Assembly: GCA_035535035.1 (NCBI GenBank)
Contig: DATLQW010000081.1
Coordinates: forward strand, 25,092 to 89,091
Direction of reading: 5' to 3'
DNA length: 64,000 nt
Source of the DNA: JASHVB01 sp035535035
GTDB lineage: Bacteria > Pseudomonadota > Alphaproteobacteria > Acetobacterales > Acetobacteraceae
Both the position numbers and the translations under genes were made by a program. Positions 45,597 through 54,377 of the stretch are shown piece by piece (within the stretch, counting starts at the first letter, position 1; each line of letters opens with the position of its first letter). Below the pieces are notes generated by a model. The model ran no database searches. It was given only the letters and a program-made list of their open reading frames with translations, and had not been told where the DNA came from.

Positions 45597-46871
45597 TCAA
45601 TCGGCCTCCGCCAGCAACGTGTCGTCCGTTGTGCCGACGACCCGAGCGGCGATCAGCGTCCCGGCGCCGGCCGGCTCCCGCAGCCGCACCGCGCAGAAAT
45701 GCTCCGAATGACCCGCATCCCTGCTCTCGGTCAGCACGGCGATCGTCCGCCCGACCTGGGCGGCGAAGAACCCACGTGCCGCGTGCCGCCCGGCCTCGCG
45801 CAACCGTGCCGCGCGTTCGCGGCGCAGCTTCACCGGCACCGCTGGCATCCGCGCGGCCGGCGTGCCGGGGCGCTCGCTGTACGGGAAGACGTGCAGGAAC
45901 GGCAATGCCGCCGCTTCCACGAACGCCAGGGTCTCGGCGAACAGCGCGTCGGTTTCGGTGGGAAAGCCGGCGATCAGGTCGGCGCCGATGGCGATGCCGG
46001 GGCGCAGGGCGCGGGCCCGGTCGATCACGGCGCCCGCGTCGGCGCACGAATGCCGCCGCTTCATCCGCTTCAGCACCAGGTCGCTGCCAGCCTGCAACGA
46101 CAAATGCAGGTGCGGCATCAGCCGAGGCTCGTGGCCGAGCAAGCGCCACAGGTCGTCGTCGATCGCCGCCGGGTCGAGCGAGGACAGCCGCAGCCGCGGC
46201 AGGTCCGGCACCAGTGCCAGCAGCCGGCGCACGAGCTGGCCGAGGCTGGGCGCGCCAGGCAGGTCGGGACCGTAGGAGGCGATGTCCACCCCGGTCAGCA
46301 CCACCTCCTGGTAGCCGGTCTCGACCAGGGCGCGCACCTGCGCCACCACCGCCCCCATCGGCACGCTGCGCGACGGACCGCGGCCGAACGGGATGATGCA
46401 GAACGTGCAGCGATGGCCGCAGCCCTGCTGCACCTGCACGAAAGCCCGCGTGCGGCCGGAGAACTCGGTGACCAGGTGCGGCGCGGTGTCGCGCGCGGCC
46501 ATGATGTCGGACACCGCCGACGGCGCGCCCGGCGCCCAGCTTTCCGGCTTCAGCTTGTCCTGGTTGCCGAGCACGCGCACCACGTTCGGCAACGCAGCCC
46601 AGGCGGCGGGGTCGATCTGCGCGGCGCAGCCGGTGACGACGATGCGCACGTCCGGACGCTCCCGAGCGGCCCGGCGGATCGCCTGGCGCGCCTGGCGCTC
46701 CGCCTCGGCGGTGACGGCGCAGGTGTTGACGATGATGGTGTCGGTCGGCGGTGCGTCGCCGGCATCGGCGCGGGACGTGAGGCCGGCATCGGCGCGGGAC
46801 GTGAGCTCGCGCATCACCTCGGACTCGTAGGCGTTCAGCCGACAGCCGAAGGTAAGCAACTCGACGGTCAT
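45597..46871 (-). CDS. mtaB: tRNA t6A37 methylthiotransferase MtaB
   Basis: A 424-residue MiaB-family radical-SAM methylthiotransferase of the MtaB type (converts t6A37 to ms2t6A37). The N-terminal UPF0004 domain has its cluster cysteines in TFGCRLNAYES, NTCAVTAEA and VTGCAAQ; the radical-SAM triad is in QGCGHRCTFCIIPFGRG, followed by EVVLTGVDI. A 24-base perfect tandem duplication adds two copies of LTSRADAG between the first and second cluster cysteines. Its ATG overlaps the dapF stop (ATGA), so it is translated with dapF. Confidence 0.93.
   Translation of the reverse strand: MTVELLTFGCRLNAYESEVMRELTSRADAGLTSRADAGDAPPTDTIIVNTCAVTAEAERQARQAIRRAARERPDVRIVVTGCAAQIDPAAWAALPNVVRVLGNQDKLKPESWAPGAPSAVSDIMAARDTAPHLVTEFSGRTRAFVQVQQGCGHRCTFCIIPFGRGPSRSVPMGAVVAQVRALVETGYQEVVLTGVDIASYGPDLPGAPSLGQLVRRLLALVPDLPRLRLSSLDPAAIDDDLWRLLGHEPRLMPHLHLSLQAGSDLVLKRMKRRHSCADAGAVIDRARALRPGIAIGADLIAGFPTETDALFAETLAFVEAAALPFLHVFPYSERPGTPAARMPAVPVKLRRERAARLREAGRHAARGFFAAQVGRTIAVLTESRDAGHSEHFCAVRLREPAGAGTLIAARVVGTTDDTLLAEAD
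46758..46805. repeat. 24-base perfect tandem duplication in mtaB
   Basis: The 24-base unit starting GCCGGCATCGGCGCGGGACG occurs twice without mismatch at 46758-46781 and 46782-46805, in frame. It inserts eight residues (LTSRADAG) per unit in a loop of the methylthiotransferase domain. Confidence 0.9.
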
Positions 46872-47704
46872 GCGGGCCACGCCTCCAGCACGACCTCGCC
46901 GGTGAACGTGGTGGCGACCGGGCCGGTCATCAGCACGTGTCCGTCCTCGCGCCATTCGACGGCGAGTTCGCCGCCGTCCACCAGCACGGTGGCGCGGCGA
47001 TCGGCCAGGCCGCGGCGATGCGCGTTGACCAGCGCGGCGCAGGCGCCGGAGCCGCAGGCCAGCGTCAGCCCGGCGCCGCGTTCCCAGACGCGCAGCCGGA
47101 TGCGGTCCGGCGCCAGTACCTGGGCGAAGCCGATATTGGCCCGTTGCGGAAACACCGCGTCATGCTCCAGCGCCGGTCCGAGCTGGGCGACCGGCAGCGC
47201 GGCGAGATCGGTGACGAAGAACGTCGCGTGCGGATTGCCCATACTCGCGGCGGCCGGATCGGAAACCGGCCCGAGCGCCAGTTCCAGGTGCAGCGTGTCC
47301 ATCGGCCGGGCCAGCGGGATGTCCGGCCAGCCGAGCAGGGCAGGGCCCATGTCCACCTGCACGCGCCCGTCCGGCAGCAATTCGGCTTGCAGGCTGCCGG
47401 CGACGGTGCGGATGACCTGATGCGGGCGTCCTGTCTCGGCGGCCAGCAGGCTGGCGACGCAGCGCGTGGCGTTGCCGCAGGCGCCGGCCTCGCCGCCGTC
47501 CGGGTTGCGGATGCGCATGAAGGCGTCGGCGTTCGAGCCTGGCGGCGGCGTTTCGATGGAGATGAACTGGTCGCAGCCGATGCCGGTGCGCCGGTCGGCC
47601 AGCGCCGCGGCCCGGGAAGCGGTGAAGCCGAGCACGCCGGACCGCTCGTCGAACACGACGAAGTCGTTGCCGCAGCCGTGCATCTTGCGAAATGGGGCGC
47701 GCAT
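46868..47704 (-). CDS. dapF: diaminopimelate epimerase
   Basis: A 278-residue DapF, which interconverts LL- and meso-diaminopimelate for lysine and peptidoglycan synthesis. Both catalytic cysteines are in place: GACGNATRC near 76-84 and the LACGSGACA motif near 218-226. The N-terminus FRKMHGCGNDFVVFD is typical. It begins the dapF-mtaB unit, separated from ftsY by a repeat; this gene order is common in alphaproteobacteria. Confidence 0.96.
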   Translation of the reverse strand: MRAPFRKMHGCGNDFVVFDERSGVLGFTASRAAALADRRTGIGCDQFISIETPPPGSNADAFMRIRNPDGGEAGACGNATRCVASLLAAETGRPHQVIRTVAGSLQAELLPDGRVQVDMGPALLGWPDIPLARPMDTLHLELALGPVSDPAAASMGNPHATFFVTDLAALPVAQLGPALEHDAVFPQRANIGFAQVLAPDRIRLRVWERGAGLTLACGSGACAALVNAHRRGLADRRATVLVDGGELAVEWREDGHVLMTGPVATTFTGEVVLEAWPA

Positions 47705-47830
47705 GCCGGCGGATATAGAGCCGAACAGGCGTGCGCGCCATGCGCGGCGGGAAGTGGGCAGTTCCTTTACCTCTTTCCGTGCAGACGAGCGGCATGGCTC
47801 CTGACATGTTCACGTCTGTGGATACATTTT

Positions 47831-48103
47831 ATGCGGGAATTCGAATGATGGGAAGCGAAGCGCCTCTGGATCCTGGCGGATCGTGGGCTGGACTTCCGTG
47901 ACGCAGAGGCGCTGTTCACGGAGAGCCGCCTTTTCACCTATGTCTCGCCGCGGGACGGCGAGGCGCGGTGGGTGAGTGTCGGCTACCTCGGCGACAGGCT
48001 CGTGACCGTCGTCTGGACACGGCGCGAAGAGGCCATTCGGATCATCAGCATGCGGAGGGCGCACCGTGCGGAGGCAAGGCGGTTTGGTTCGCTATACGGC
48101 TGA
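47831..48103 (+). pseudogene. BrnT-type toxin, interrupted by a stop codon
   Basis: Read from ATG 47831 the frame gives MREFE, then TGA at 47846-47848, then an uninterrupted WEAKRLWILADRGLDFRDAE... to 48101. Without the stop it is a near-complete ~90-residue BrnT ribonuclease toxin: FEW-EAKR opening, LDFRDAEALF, a GYLGDRLVTVVWT strand pair and IRIISMRRA. BrnT proteins normally have Trp exactly where the TGA sits, so a TGG-to-TGA change explains it. No in-frame start downstream of the stop looks usable. It overlaps the brnA-like gene. Confidence 0.72.
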
Positions 48104-48266
48104 GGAACTCATTGGCGTGCTGGAGATTTCGCGTAAGCAGGACGTCCATATCCGGTTGGATTCCGACATCCTGCATTGGTTCAAGGGGCAGGGGAGAGGC
48201 TACCAGACCCGCATCAACGCCGTGCTGCGCGCCTTCGTCGAGAACCAGAAGAAGTCCACTGCCTGA
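48066..48266 (+). CDS. shortened BrnA-type antitoxin
   Basis: A 66-residue BrnA-like antitoxin. The C-terminal half is the expected ribbon-helix-helix region (VHIRLDSDILHWFKGQG, GYQTRINAVLRAFVE). The N-terminus keeps RYTAEEL, but the 25-35 acidic residues that usually follow in BrnA (the toxin-neutralising part) are missing, so RYTAEEL joins almost directly to the DNA-binding domain. GTG 48066 has GGAGG 7 bases upstream. With its toxin broken, it may persist as a stand-alone DNA-binding protein. Confidence 0.7.
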   Translation: MRRQGGLVRYTAEELIGVLEISRKQDVHIRLDSDILHWFKGQGRGYQTRINAVLRAFVENQKKSTA

Positions 48267-48360
48267 AGCCGTAACCTGGCGGCGGGCCAATCCGGCCTCG
48301 CCGGGGCGGTTGCGAGGACGATGTCACCGCAGAGCACGCTGAGCGCGCGGAGAACAGAGC

Positions 48361-48379
48361 GCCGGCGCTTCGCGCCGGC
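48361..48379. other. hairpin upstream of rpmI
   Basis: A perfect 8-bp stem GCCGGCGC-TTC-GCGCCGGC, about 95 bases after brnA and 185 before rpmI, without a T-run. The 296-base gap (48267-48562) holds no gene; infC, which often precedes rpmI, is absent. The stretch may contain the rpmI leader, where ribosomal protein L20 autoregulation can act in other bacteria. Confidence 0.5.
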
Positions 48380-48562
48380 CTGTCACATTGACCACGGCGC
48401 CGCATGATCCTCCGCGGCGGCATCCGCGCCGCAGGCCCGTTCTTGCGCCAAACCCGCCCCGCCGTTATACCCCCGCCCCTGTCTGCGCGCCGGGCCTGAA
48501 AGGGCATGCCCGGCCGCGACCGCTTGCCACCGATGGGCAAGCCCCAAACGAAGGAGAGCAAA

Positions 48563-48766
48563 ATGCCCAAAGCGAAGACCAAGTCGTCGGTCAAGAAGCG
48601 GTTCAAGATCACCGCGACCGGCAAGGTCCTGGCCGGCCCCGGCCGCAAGCGCCACAACCTGTCCGCGCGCTCGCAGAAGGCCATCCGCTCCAACCGCGGC
48701 AGCCAGACGCTGACGCATGAGGACGGCCTCACTGTGAAGCAGTGGGCCCCTTACGGGCTGCGGTAG
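48563..48766 (+). CDS. rpmI: 50S ribosomal protein L35
   Basis: A 67-residue bL35 with the expected basic N-terminus (PKAKTKSSVKKRFKIT), GKVLAGPGRKRHNLSARS and the closing QWAPYGLR. The ATG at 48563 has AAGGAGAG 5 bases upstream; longer in-frame starts lack this. It is followed after 12 bases by rplT. Confidence 0.96.
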   Translation: MPKAKTKSSVKKRFKITATGKVLAGPGRKRHNLSARSQKAIRSNRGSQTLTHEDGLTVKQWAPYGLR

Positions 48767-48778
48767 GGAGATCCAGCC

Positions 48779-49132
48779 ATGGCACGCGTCAAGCGCGGCA
48801 CCACCACCCACGCGCGGCACAAGAAGGTCCTGGAGCAATCCAAGGGCTTCCGCGGCCGCACCTCCACCACCGTTCGCGCGGCGCGGGAGCGGCTGGAGAA
48901 GTCGCTGCAATACGCCTATCGCGACCGCCGCAACAAGAAGCGCGAGTTCCGCGGCCTGTGGATCCAGCGCATCAACGCCGCGGTGCGCGAGCACGGCCTG
49001 ACCTATTCGCGATTTATCGCCGGACTGAAAACCGCCGGCATCGAGATGGACCGCAAGGTGCTGGCCGCGATCGCCTTCGACGACGCCGCCGCGTTCGCGG
49101 AGATCGTCAAAAAGGTGCAGGCCGCCCTCTGA
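48779..49132 (+). CDS. rplT: 50S ribosomal protein L20
   Basis: A 117-residue bL20. Basic N-terminus (ARVKRGTTTHARHKKVL), the FRGRTSTTVRAARERLEKSL helix and C-terminal domain with LWIQRINAAVREHGLTYSRF. Normal length. L20 is an early assembly protein of the large subunit and, in other bacteria, represses rpmI-rplT translation. It is followed by a dispersed repeat and pheS. Confidence 0.97.
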   Translation: MARVKRGTTTHARHKKVLEQSKGFRGRTSTTVRAARERLEKSLQYAYRDRRNKKREFRGLWIQRINAAVREHGLTYSRFIAGLKTAGIEMDRKVLAAIAFDDAAAFAEIVKKVQAAL

Positions 49133-49140
49133 ACGGATAC

Positions 49141-49233
49141 CTCCCCCTCCCCTTGTGGAAGGGAGTTGGGGGGAGGGGTGCTTGCTTCCGCCGACCATGG
49201 ATGCATCCACCCCTCCCACAAGGGGAGGGGGAG
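49141..49233. repeat. bipartite G-rich inverted repeat, copy 5
   Basis: Arms 49141-49178 (CTCCCCTTGTGGAAGGGAG core, GTTGGGGGGAGGGG tail) and 49206-49233 (CCCTCCCACAAGGGGAGGGG) are inverted around a 27-base spacer. It fills the rplT-pheS gap. Confidence 0.7.
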
Positions 49234-49266
49234 TCGATCAGTCCCCGTTCGCCTCTGCGAGAGACC

Positions 49267-50334
49267 ATGACCGACGATCTGCAAGCCCTTCAGGCCGAGA
49301 CCACCGCCGCGCTCGCCGCCGCCACCGACCTGCGCGGCTGGGACGCGATCCGCATCGCGGTGCTCGGCCGCAACGGCAGGCTCACCGCCTTGCTGCGCGA
49401 CATGGGCAAGACTCCCGCTGAGCAAAAACGCGAGCGGGGCGCCGCGCTGAACCGGCTGAAAGACGCGCTGACCGACGCGATCGAGCTCCGTCGCCGTGCG
49501 CTGGAAAGCGCCGAGCTCGACGTGCGCATCGCCGCCGAGGGCATCGATCCGACCCTCCCGCCGCGGCCGCGCGAGACCGGGCTGATCCACCCGATCAGCC
49601 GCACCATCGAGGAGATCGCGGCGATCTTCGGCGCCATGGGGTGCACCATCGCCGAGGGGCCGGACGTCGAAAGTGACTGGTACAACTTCACCGCGCTGAA
49701 TATTCCTCCGCACCATCCGGCGCGCGCCGACCAGGACACGTTCTACCTGCCGGCACAAGACAACCGGCCGCCGCCGGTGCTGCGCACGCAGACCTCGCCG
49801 GTGCAGATCCGCACCATGCTGACGCAGCCTCCGCCGATCCGGGTGATCGTCATCGGCCGCACCTATCGCGCCGACCACGACGCGACGCACTCGCCGATGT
49901 TCCACCAATGCGAGGGCCTGGTGATCGACCGCGCAATGACTCTCGGCCACCTGAAGGGCACGCTGATCGATTTCCTGCGGACTTTCTTCGGCCAGCCGGA
50001 TTTGCCGGTGCGGTTCCGCGCCAGCTATTTTCCGTTCACCGAACCGTCGATGGAGGTGGATATCGGCTGGAACCGCCGCACCGGCGAACTCGGCAAGGGC
50101 GACGACTGGCTGGAAATCCTCGGCAGCGGCATGGTGCATCCGCGGGTGCTGGCGAATTGCGGCATCGATCCACGCGAGTGGCAGGGCTTCGCCTGGGGCA
50201 TGGGTGTCGAGCGTGTCGCCATGCTGAAGCACGGCATCACCGACCTGCGCCCGTTCTTCGAATCCGATATTCGCTGGTTGCGGCACTATGGCTTCAACCC
50301 GCTGGCGCCCACCATGCTGCACGAGGGGGTGTGA
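49267..50334 (+). CDS. pheS: phenylalanyl-tRNA synthetase alpha subunit
   Basis: A 355-residue PheS, catalytic half of the alpha2beta2 enzyme. An N-terminal coiled-coil (residues ~1-85) binds tRNA-Phe; the class II core includes HPISRTIEEIAAIFGAMG, motif 2 (RVIVIGRTYRADHDATHSPMF) and motif 3 (GFAWGMGVERVAMLKHG). The ATG at 49267 follows GAGAG. It is co-translated with pheT, which begins 3 bases after the stop. Confidence 0.97.
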   Translation: MTDDLQALQAETTAALAAATDLRGWDAIRIAVLGRNGRLTALLRDMGKTPAEQKRERGAALNRLKDALTDAIELRRRALESAELDVRIAAEGIDPTLPPRPRETGLIHPISRTIEEIAAIFGAMGCTIAEGPDVESDWYNFTALNIPPHHPARADQDTFYLPAQDNRPPPVLRTQTSPVQIRTMLTQPPPIRVIVIGRTYRADHDATHSPMFHQCEGLVIDRAMTLGHLKGTLIDFLRTFFGQPDLPVRFRASYFPFTEPSMEVDIGWNRRTGELGKGDDWLEILGSGMVHPRVLANCGIDPREWQGFAWGMGVERVAMLKHGITDLRPFFESDIRWLRHYGFNPLAPTMLHEGV

Positions 50335-50337
50335 ACG

Positions 50338-52800
50338 ATGAAGTTCACGCTCTCCTGGCTGCGCACGCATCTCGACACTGACGCGCCACTGGCCGACATC
50401 ACCGACACGCTGACGCGGATCGGCCTGGAACTTGAAGGCGTGGACGATCCCACCGCCGCGCTGGCCTCGTTCCGCATCGCGCACGTGGTGGCAGCGGTGC
50501 AGCATCCGAACGCCGACCGTCTGCGCGTCTGCACGGTGGATACCGGCGACGGCATCGTCTCCGTGGTGTGCGGCGCGCCCAATGCGCGCGCCGGCATGAA
50601 GGGCGTGTTCGCCGCGCCCGGCAGTTTCGTGCCCGGCACCAACACGACTCTGCGGGTGGGAGAAATCCGCGGCGTGCGGAGCGCCGGCATGTTGCTGTCG
50701 GCGCGCGAGATGGGGCTCGGCGAGGACCATAGCGGTATCCTCGACCTGCCGCCGGACGCGCCGGTCGGCGTGCCCTATGTGCGGTGGGCGGGGCTGGACG
50801 ATCCGGTGATCGAGGTCAGCGTCACGCCCAATCGCGGCGACTGTTTCTCCGTGCGCGGCATCGCGCGCGACCTGGCCGCCGCCGGCATCGGCACGCTGAA
50901 GCCGTGGCAGCCGGCGCGGATAGACCCGCAATTCCATGGAGGTCCGCGCTGGCGGATCGATTTTCCCGAGGCTTGCCCGTGGATTCTCGGCCGCACCATC
51001 CGCGCGGTGAAAAACAGTCCCAGTCCGAAATGGCTGCAGGAGCGGCTGAGCTCGATCGGGCTGCGGCCGATCAACGCGCTGGTGGACGTGACGAATTTCT
51101 TCACCGTCGATCTCGGCCGGCCGCTGCACGTGTTCGACGTGGCCAGGCTGACCGGCGACGTGCTGACGCTGCGGCGCGGCGAGGGGGAAACATTCAGGGC
51201 GCTGAACGGCAATGACTACGCGGCGACCCCGGAGGACTGCGTCATCGCCGATGCCGCCGGCGTGCAGTCGATGGCCGGCGTGATCGGCGGCGAGCAAACC
51301 GGCTGCGACGAATCCACCACCGCGGTGTTCGTCGAATGCGCGCTGTTCGATCCGGTGCGCGTGGCGTTGACCGGGCGGCGCCTCCAGGTCGTCTCCGACG
51401 CGCGGCAGCGCTTCGAGCGCGGCATCGATCCCGCGCTGATGCCGGATGCGTTGGAGGCGGCCACCGCGATGATCCTGGAACTGTGCGGCGGCGAGCCGGG
51501 CGAGGTGACCCAGGCCGGCGCGCCCCCCGCCTGGCAGCGCGACGCCACGCTGCGGTTTTCCCGGGTTGCCGCGTTCGGCGGCTCGAATATCCCGGCGGAT
51601 GCAGCCGTGCAATCGCTGCAGCGCCTCGGTTTTGCCGTGCGTCATCTCGATACAGAAACGATCACGGTGGCGGTGCCGTCGTGGCGCAATGACATCGCCG
51701 CGCCGGTGGTGCTGGACCAGGCACCGGACCTCGATCCGGCGGTGGCGGCCCGCGCCGCCGCGGGCTGCGCCGAGATCGAACCCGAATGCGACCTGGTCGA
51801 GGAGGTGCTGCGCCTGCGCGGGCTGGATGCGGTGCCGCCGGTGTCGCTGCCGCGCGCCGCGCCGGTGCCGCTGCCGACGCTGGCGCCGCGCCAGCAGCGT
51901 GCCGAACAAATGCGCCGCACGCTGGCGGCGCAGGGCCTGGCCGAGTGCGTCACCTTCAGCTTCATGGCCGCCGCCGATGCGGCACTGTTCGGCGCCACGC
52001 CGGATGCGTTGCGGCTGAGCAATCCGATCGCCGCGGACCTGGACCAGCTCCGGCCGACGCCGATCGCCACGCTCGCCCTGGCGGCGAAGCGCAATGCGGC
52101 GCGCGGCTGGCCGGACGTGGCGCTGTTTGAGCTGGGGCCGGAATTCGCGGTGGACGCGCCGCACGGCCAAGCCCTGGTGGCGGCGGGGCTGCGGGTGGGA
52201 AACACGCCGCGGCATTGGGCGGCAGCCGCGCGTCCGGTGGACGCATTCGACGCCAAGGCGGATCTGTGGGCGGCGCTGGCGGCGCTCGGCGTGCCCACGG
52301 ACGCACTGACGGTGGCGGCCGACGCGCCGGGCTTCTATCATCCGGGACGTTCGGGGCTGGTGCGGCAGGGGCCGAAGACCGTGCTTGGGAGTTTCGGCGA
52401 ACTGCATCCGCGCGTGCTGGCGGCGCTCGGCATGACCGGGCCGGTGGCCGCGTTCGCGTTGAATCTGGACGCCGTGCCGGAACCGAAGCGCCGCCGCCGC
52501 GCCGCGCCCGAACTGCCGCCGTTCCAGCCCGTGCGGCGCGACTTCGCCTTTCTGGCCGATGCGGGCGTCACCGCCGATGCGGTGCTGCGCGCCGCGCGCG
52601 CAGCGGAGCGCACGCTCATCGCCGGCGTCTCGCTGTTCGACGTCTATGCGGGAGACAAACTACCGGAGGGCAAGAAGTCGCTGGGCATCGAAGTGATGTT
52701 CCAGCCGCGCGAGCGCACCTTGACCGACGCGGAGATCGAGGCAGCGTGCCAGAAGGTGATCGCGTCGGTGGTCAAGGCGACCGGTGCGATGCTGCGATAG
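50338..52800 (+). CDS. pheT: phenylalanyl-tRNA synthetase beta subunit
   Basis: An 820-residue bacterial-type PheT. Domains in order: core B1 (KFTLSWLRTHL), a tRNA-binding EMAP-like region near 40-150 (HPNADRLRVCTVDTG, GAPNARAGMKG), B3/B4 editing domain (~210-370, with VLTRR-type replaced by LTGRRLQVVSDARQRFERGID), B5, the catalytic-like core (~480-680) and a C-terminal ferredoxin-fold anticodon-binding domain (FQPVRRDFAFLAD to the end). Full length. Confidence 0.97.
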   Translation: MKFTLSWLRTHLDTDAPLADITDTLTRIGLELEGVDDPTAALASFRIAHVVAAVQHPNADRLRVCTVDTGDGIVSVVCGAPNARAGMKGVFAAPGSFVPGTNTTLRVGEIRGVRSAGMLLSAREMGLGEDHSGILDLPPDAPVGVPYVRWAGLDDPVIEVSVTPNRGDCFSVRGIARDLAAAGIGTLKPWQPARIDPQFHGGPRWRIDFPEACPWILGRTIRAVKNSPSPKWLQERLSSIGLRPINALVDVTNFFTVDLGRPLHVFDVARLTGDVLTLRRGEGETFRALNGNDYAATPEDCVIADAAGVQSMAGVIGGEQTGCDESTTAVFVECALFDPVRVALTGRRLQVVSDARQRFERGIDPALMPDALEAATAMILELCGGEPGEVTQAGAPPAWQRDATLRFSRVAAFGGSNIPADAAVQSLQRLGFAVRHLDTETITVAVPSWRNDIAAPVVLDQAPDLDPAVAARAAAGCAEIEPECDLVEEVLRLRGLDAVPPVSLPRAAPVPLPTLAPRQQRAEQMRRTLAAQGLAECVTFSFMAAADAALFGATPDALRLSNPIAADLDQLRPTPIATLALAAKRNAARGWPDVALFELGPEFAVDAPHGQALVAAGLRVGNTPRHWAAAARPVDAFDAKADLWAALAALGVPTDALTVAADAPGFYHPGRSGLVRQGPKTVLGSFGELHPRVLAALGMTGPVAAFALNLDAVPEPKRRRRAAPELPPFQPVRRDFAFLADAGVTADAVLRAARAAERTLIAGVSLFDVYAGDKLPEGKKSLGIEVMFQPRERTLTDAEIEAACQKVIASVVKATGAMLR

Positions 52801-53081
52801 CGGTGGGTGAAGGCCGACCGCCGACAAGCCGCCCCGCGGCTACGGCCGCGACTGACGCAACGCCACGGCTCGGTCGGTCGCACGGTTGCTTCATTGTGCT
52901 GACATGCCGTGTGGCGCTGACCCTGTCCGCCGTCGAGCGGCTGTCATTTCTACTTTGCGCGCCGGGTGAAATTTCTGTCTTGCGCCGACAGATGAATGCC
53001 GCATAAGGAATATTATGTCAAGTAATGGCGGCGCCGCATGGTGGTTGCTTCGTTAACCACTCCCGTGGCACCCGACCTCCC

Positions 53082-53585
53082 ATGCGCACGATCACCACCC
53101 AGGTTGACCGCCTGCTGATCACCGCCACGGTCGATCGGCTGATCTACGGCGATCCCGACACCTTCAGCCCGGACGACGCCCGGGCCCTGCGCGAAGCATT
53201 GCCGTGCAAGCGCGTGCCGTGGATCGAGGTCGGCGCCAAGGGCCAAATGTCCGGCGGCGCGGCCCAGGGTTTTGCCGCCGGAGTCGGCAACGTGAAGGTC
53301 GAGGACGAGCGGAAGCGAAAATTCAACGTCAGCACGGCGGCGGACGCCTATACGCGCGCCGGCCAGTGGAAGCTGTTGCGCTACGATCGCCGGCGCGGCA
53401 CGCATGTCGAGATCGAGCAAATCATGGCCGACCCGCGGGACGACGGCCGCGGCGCGCGGCTGCGCTACCGGCCGGACGGCACACCGGTCGGCATGGATAT
53501 CCGCGTCGCCCGCAATGTTCGCCTGTTGTTCTCGGCGCTCATCCTGCAGCTTCCTGGCTGGCGGCCGTGGAAGCATCCGGCGTGA
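53082..53585 (+). CDS. protein of unknown function
   Basis: A 167-residue protein of unrecognised family. It opens TITTQVDRLLITATVDRLIYG and has a central Gly/Ala segment (GQMSGGAAQGFAAGVG), a KVEDERKRKFNVS stretch and a C-terminal hydrophobic run (VRLLFSALILQLPG) that may be a membrane-contacting helix. The ATG at 53082 lacks a clear Shine-Dalgarno. Its 3' end overlaps the convergent MBL gene by 47 bases. The 281 bases before it hold nothing recognised. Confidence 0.5.
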   Translation: MRTITTQVDRLLITATVDRLIYGDPDTFSPDDARALREALPCKRVPWIEVGAKGQMSGGAAQGFAAGVGNVKVEDERKRKFNVSTAADAYTRAGQWKLLRYDRRRGTHVEIEQIMADPRDDGRGARLRYRPDGTPVGMDIRVARNVRLLFSALILQLPGWRPWKHPA

Positions 53586-54369
53586 CCTCCAGCACCATGC
53601 CGTCATAGCCGGCCTCGACGCCGGCCGGCAGATGTGCCGCCAGCCAGGCCCAGTCCATGTCGGTGCCCATATGGGTCAGCACGGCGCGGCGCGGGCGCAC
53701 CCGGGCGACCCATTGCAGCACCGCCGGCAGGTCGGCATGGGTCCAGTGCGGACCCTGGCGCAGGAAGCAGCCGACCACCCAGGTATCGACGCCGGCCAGA
53801 GTCGCGAAGGCGGCGTCGTTCAGCGCGACCACGTCGGTGGAATACGCAAACTTTCCGGCCCGCAGCCCGAGCGACTCGATTCGGCCGTGGTCCTGCGCGA
53901 ACAGCCGCACCGCCATGCCGGCGGCCTCGATCGTGGCGCCGGCGGCGACCTCGCGCGCCACCAGCACAGGACGGTAGAAGTGCGGCGGCTCCCACGGGCG
54001 GAAGGCATAGGCGAACCGCCGGGTCAGTTCGTCCAGGGTCGGGCGGGTGGCGAAGGCGTCCAGCGGCCGGTTCACCAGCCGGTTGAGGATGCGGACGTCA
54101 TCGATGCCGGTGATGTGGTCGGCGTGGGGGTGGGTGTAGAGCACCGCATCCACGCGCGGGATGCGGCAGGCGAGAAGCTGCGCGCGCAGGTCCGGACCGG
54201 TATCCACCAACAGGCGGGTCCCCTCCCCGCTTTCCACCACGATGCTGGCGCGCGTGCGCCGGTTGCGCGGCTCGGCGGGATCGCAGTCGCCCCAGTCGCC
54301 GGCGCCGTCCGCGCCGCCGATCAGCGGCACGCCGGCCGAGCCGCCGGTTCCAAGCAGGGTGATGCGCAT
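53539..54369 (-). CDS. MBL-fold metallo-hydrolase (PhnP-like)
   Basis: A 276-residue metallo-beta-lactamase-fold hydrolase similar to PhnP and RNase Z-like phosphodiesterases. Motifs: LLGTGGSAGVPLIGG, DTGPDLRAQ, the metal-binding THPHADHITGIDD, and a C-terminal LTHMGTDMDW. It sits directly after tatD and metG, the standard metG-tatD-MBL order in alphaproteobacteria. A TTG at 54381 overlapping the tatD stop is an alternative start. The chemistry is probably phosphodiester hydrolysis; the substrate is unknown. Confidence 0.87.
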   Translation of the reverse strand: MRITLLGTGGSAGVPLIGGADGAGDWGDCDPAEPRNRRTRASIVVESGEGTRLLVDTGPDLRAQLLACRIPRVDAVLYTHPHADHITGIDDVRILNRLVNRPLDAFATRPTLDELTRRFAYAFRPWEPPHFYRPVLVAREVAAGATIEAAGMAVRLFAQDHGRIESLGLRAGKFAYSTDVVALNDAAFATLAGVDTWVVGCFLRQGPHWTHADLPAVLQWVARVRPRRAVLTHMGTDMDWAWLAAHLPAGVEAGYDGMVLEVTPDASTAASQEAAG

Positions 54370-54377
54370 TCCGGCGC

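Noticed and set aside
47846..47848. TGA in brnT considered as recoded Trp or selenocysteine
   Set aside because: No other gene in the window uses internal TGA, many genes end in TGA, and no selenocysteine insertion structure was seen; a nonsense mutation is simpler.
49003..52407. 1134-codon minus-strand frame opposite rplT/pheS/pheT
   Set aside because: Crosses three well-defined genes and a repeat; composition is that of an antisense shadow.
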